A stretch of DNA of 64,000 bases from Chloroflexota bacterium (GTDB taxonomy: Bacteria; Chloroflexota; Anaerolineae; UBA2200): the NCBI GenBank assembly GCA_014360755.1, contig JACIWX010000001.1, forward strand, positions 62,001-126,000. Reading direction: 5' to 3'. The notes beneath the pieces are model-generated. The model was given only the letters and a program-made list of their open reading frames with translations. It had not been told where the DNA came from and searched no databases. The translations under genes were made by a program, and so were the position numbers. Positions 62,516 to 64,000 of the stretch are shown piece by piece; the first letter of the stretch is position 1; the number at the start of each line of letters is the position of its first letter.

Positions 62516-63576
62516 TGGCGCACCGGATATTGCCAGACCCGTAACCCTTCCCGGCTCAGGTGGATAGGGATGTTCTGGTAAAGGGGGTTGGCTGCTTCAA
62601 TCGCACGAATCAATTCCCTTTTGGCAGGGGAGGATGCGGAGCAGAGGATGGTTAGCGAACCGCCTTCGCCACCTGCACCGTTTACCTTCCAGCCGATAGC
62701 CCCGTGCTCTTTAGCAATTTGGATGACTCGCTGTGCATCCTGGCTAATGAGATCGGGATGTAGCCGTCCTTGTGCTTCTGTGTTTTCGTTCATCGCACGT
62801 CCCAGTGCAGCAAAATCGCCAGCGTAAACTGCATCCCGAGACTTGGCTGCTGTCAGCCGCAAATCCTGTAGGCGTTTGCAATCTGGGCCCTCGTCCTGCA
62901 ATTCCGCGATTACTTTCTCATGGACTTGGGAAGAACTATGGGTTTTGCCAAGATAAATCAGGAGCAAGCGGCGCTCCAGTTCCCACCAAATGGGATCGGG
63001 CACATGAATGGGGGAGACAATGGCATGGGGATACTGGGTAATCTCGATGTAGTTGATGCCACCATAGGCTGAGCATAACTGGTCTTGGATGCCCGATTGC
63101 TGTTTGAGCATCTCCACCTCTACTGCATGGGCGGTGTAAGCCACTTCGTGAAGGCTCATCCGTCCCGGCGTGAGGCAGTCCAGTGCGCCGATGAGCGCTA
63201 CGGCAACTGCTGCTGACGTCCCCGTGGAACAGCCGCTTGGCACAGCCGAGTAGATGGTAACTTCGATGGCCAAGCGCTCTGGCACGCCCATGCGTGCGAT
63301 GGCTGCTTCGAGCAATGGATGGCGACTCCAATGCGCTTGGCTAGCAGAGATAGCGTAACGGTCGCCATAGTTCTCGGCATGGATGATAATGCGCTCCTGA
63401 CCGGGTATGTGAGGGCGGACTTGGATCTGCACCTCAACGTGGGGCGAAACTGCTATGTTGAAAACCGCTCCATATTGGGCAAACCAGGTATCGGTCCAGC
63501 CGCCATTATCGCAGATACGAATAGGAGCGACACTGGTAATCAACCATATTGCTTGTGAGCCGTTTCGGTTGTCCAT
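62503..63576 (-). CDS. GHMP-family sugar kinase
   Basis: The 357-aa enzyme has the GHMP N-terminal start SVAPIRICDNGGWTDTW, the ATP-binding motif VPSGCSTGTSAAVAVALIG near residues 113-131 and the third motif KVNGAGGEGGSLTILC near 297. It is closest to GHMP kinases acting on sugars such as heptose-7-phosphate or L-fucose, but the substrate is not readable from sequence. The start ATG 63576 lies near a GGTGAG site. It converges with the GH1 gene and overlaps its stop by 13 bases. Confidence 0.82.
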   Translation of the reverse strand: MDNRNGSQAIWLITSVAPIRICDNGGWTDTWFAQYGAVFNIAVSPHVEVQIQVRPHIPGQERIIIHAENYGDRYAISASQAHWSRHPLLEAAIARMGVPERLAIEVTIYSAVPSGCSTGTSAAVAVALIGALDCLTPGRMSLHEVAYTAHAVEVEMLKQQSGIQDQLCSAYGGINYIEITQYPHAIVSPIHVPDPIWWELERRLLLIYLGKTHSSSQVHEKVIAELQDEGPDCKRLQDLRLTAAKSRDAVYAGDFAALGRAMNENTEAQGRLHPDLISQDAQRVIQIAKEHGAIGWKVNGAGGEGGSLTILCSASSPAKRELIRAIEAANPLYQNIPIHLSREGLRVWQYPVRHHEE

Positions 63577-63630
63577 CTCACCGGAGGTGGATAGGATGCC
63601 GTGTAAGCCTGTACGCGCCTGGTAATCTCC

Positions 63631-64000
63631 CTAACGTGCAATATGCATGGGCATAACGACGTGCACAAAGGTCTCATCCCCCACTGGCCGGATCACACCC
63701 GGGCTGGAGGGAGCGGAGGTTTCCAGCGCCACCTGTGGCTTGGTAATCACACTGAGGACTTCGTTGAGATATTTGGCGTTAAAGGCAATTTCGATGGGCT
63801 CTCCCTCTACTGCAGCGTCTAGTTCGGTCAAGTTGTCGCCCAGCTCCACACTTGTTGCCATGACGGTCATCTGCCCTCCTAAACCTGCCTCGCCAGGCGC
63901 GATGCGCAACCGGATGATATTTGCTGCATCGCGAGCAAAGAAGGAAGCGATTTTCACTGCCTTCAGGAACTCGGCGGTATCCACAATCGTGCGTGTGATG
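63631..64000 (-). CDS. dnaN: DNA polymerase III beta subunit (sliding clamp), C-terminal part, cut by the window edge
   Basis: The visible 122 codons encode the last domain of the clamp: TRTIVDTAEFLKAVKIASFFAR, then LDAAVEGEPIEIAFNAKYLNEVLSVI and the ending FVHVVMPMHIAR, typical of the beta clamp C-terminus. The clamp encircles DNA and tethers polymerase III. The frame is open to the right edge at codon 63997-63999, so the 5' part lies outside the window. The start is not visible. Confidence 0.93.
   Translation of the reverse strand, partial: ITRTIVDTAEFLKAVKIASFFARDAANIIRLRIAPGEAGLGGQMTVMATSVELGDNLTELDAAVEGEPIEIAFNAKYLNEVLSVITKPQVALETSAPSSPGVIRPVGDETFVHVVMPMHIAR

Overview
The window looks like a chromosomal segment of a monoderm-type bacterium, most likely a member of the Chloroflexota (Anaerolineae-like). 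This is an inference: no rRNA gene is present. It rests on Thr/Pro-rich linkers in lipoproteins and in a kinase, paralogous giant YfhO-type membrane proteins, an AmaP-like protein beside scpB, an NfnAB pair, both GlnRS and AsnRS, a heliorhodopsin, and no recognisable outer-membrane genes. Most genes are ordinary housekeeping and membrane genes with good Shine-Dalgarno sites.

Layout. 1-1.1 kb: an AT-rich edge with a DNA methyltransferase that looks imported. 1.1-12.2 kb: a hydrolase, a membrane EEP-phosphatase-like protein, a repeat-built lipoprotein, an ABC-2 exporter operon and a P2-type cation ATPase. The ATPase lies behind a leader that matches the yybP-ykoY (Mn2+) riboswitch, and tRNA-Glu lies just upstream. 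12.7-20.8 kb: yraN-miaA-Ser/Thr kinase-YfhO protein, then an AmaP-like gene, scpB and a degenerate CPBP protein, followed by tRNA-Asp.

21.3-30.2 kb is the accessory highlight: an integron-like cassette array without an integrase in view. Five attC-type sites lie in the same orientation, each running from an RYYYAAC-like core to a GTTRRRY-like core around imperfect palindromes. They bound cassettes encoding two different isoprenylcysteine-methyltransferase-like proteins, a secreted beta-helix plus glycosidase-like protein, a small PAS-like Cys-motif protein, and a two-gene copper-type ATPase plus cytochrome c module. Directly after the last attC lies a heliorhodopsin with its Schiff-base lysine and counterion glutamate. 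It is followed by a MITE with a target-site duplication and by a frameshifted Lnt/nitrilase-like gene.

32-41.3 kb: a PhoB/PhoR-like two-component system, a fourfold 11-bp Pho box and pstSCAB form one phosphate-starvation module; nfnAB follows on the other strand. 41.4-48 kb: two small membrane proteins, glnS, a third MITE and a large secreted glycosidase-like/DNRLRE-repeat gene broken by one frameshift. 48.3-54 kb: pseudouridine synthase, cmk, plsC, a DUF512 radical-SAM-like gene, tRNA-Ser, a peptidase and a PAP2 phosphatase. 54-64 kb: a membrane protein, dodecin, a giant YfhO-flippase fusion, asnS, a GH1 glycosidase, a GHMP kinase and the 3' end of dnaN.

MITEs (three copies, about 153-202 bp) share terminal inverted repeats beginning GAGAGTGTTGAAAA and are flanked by short direct duplications.
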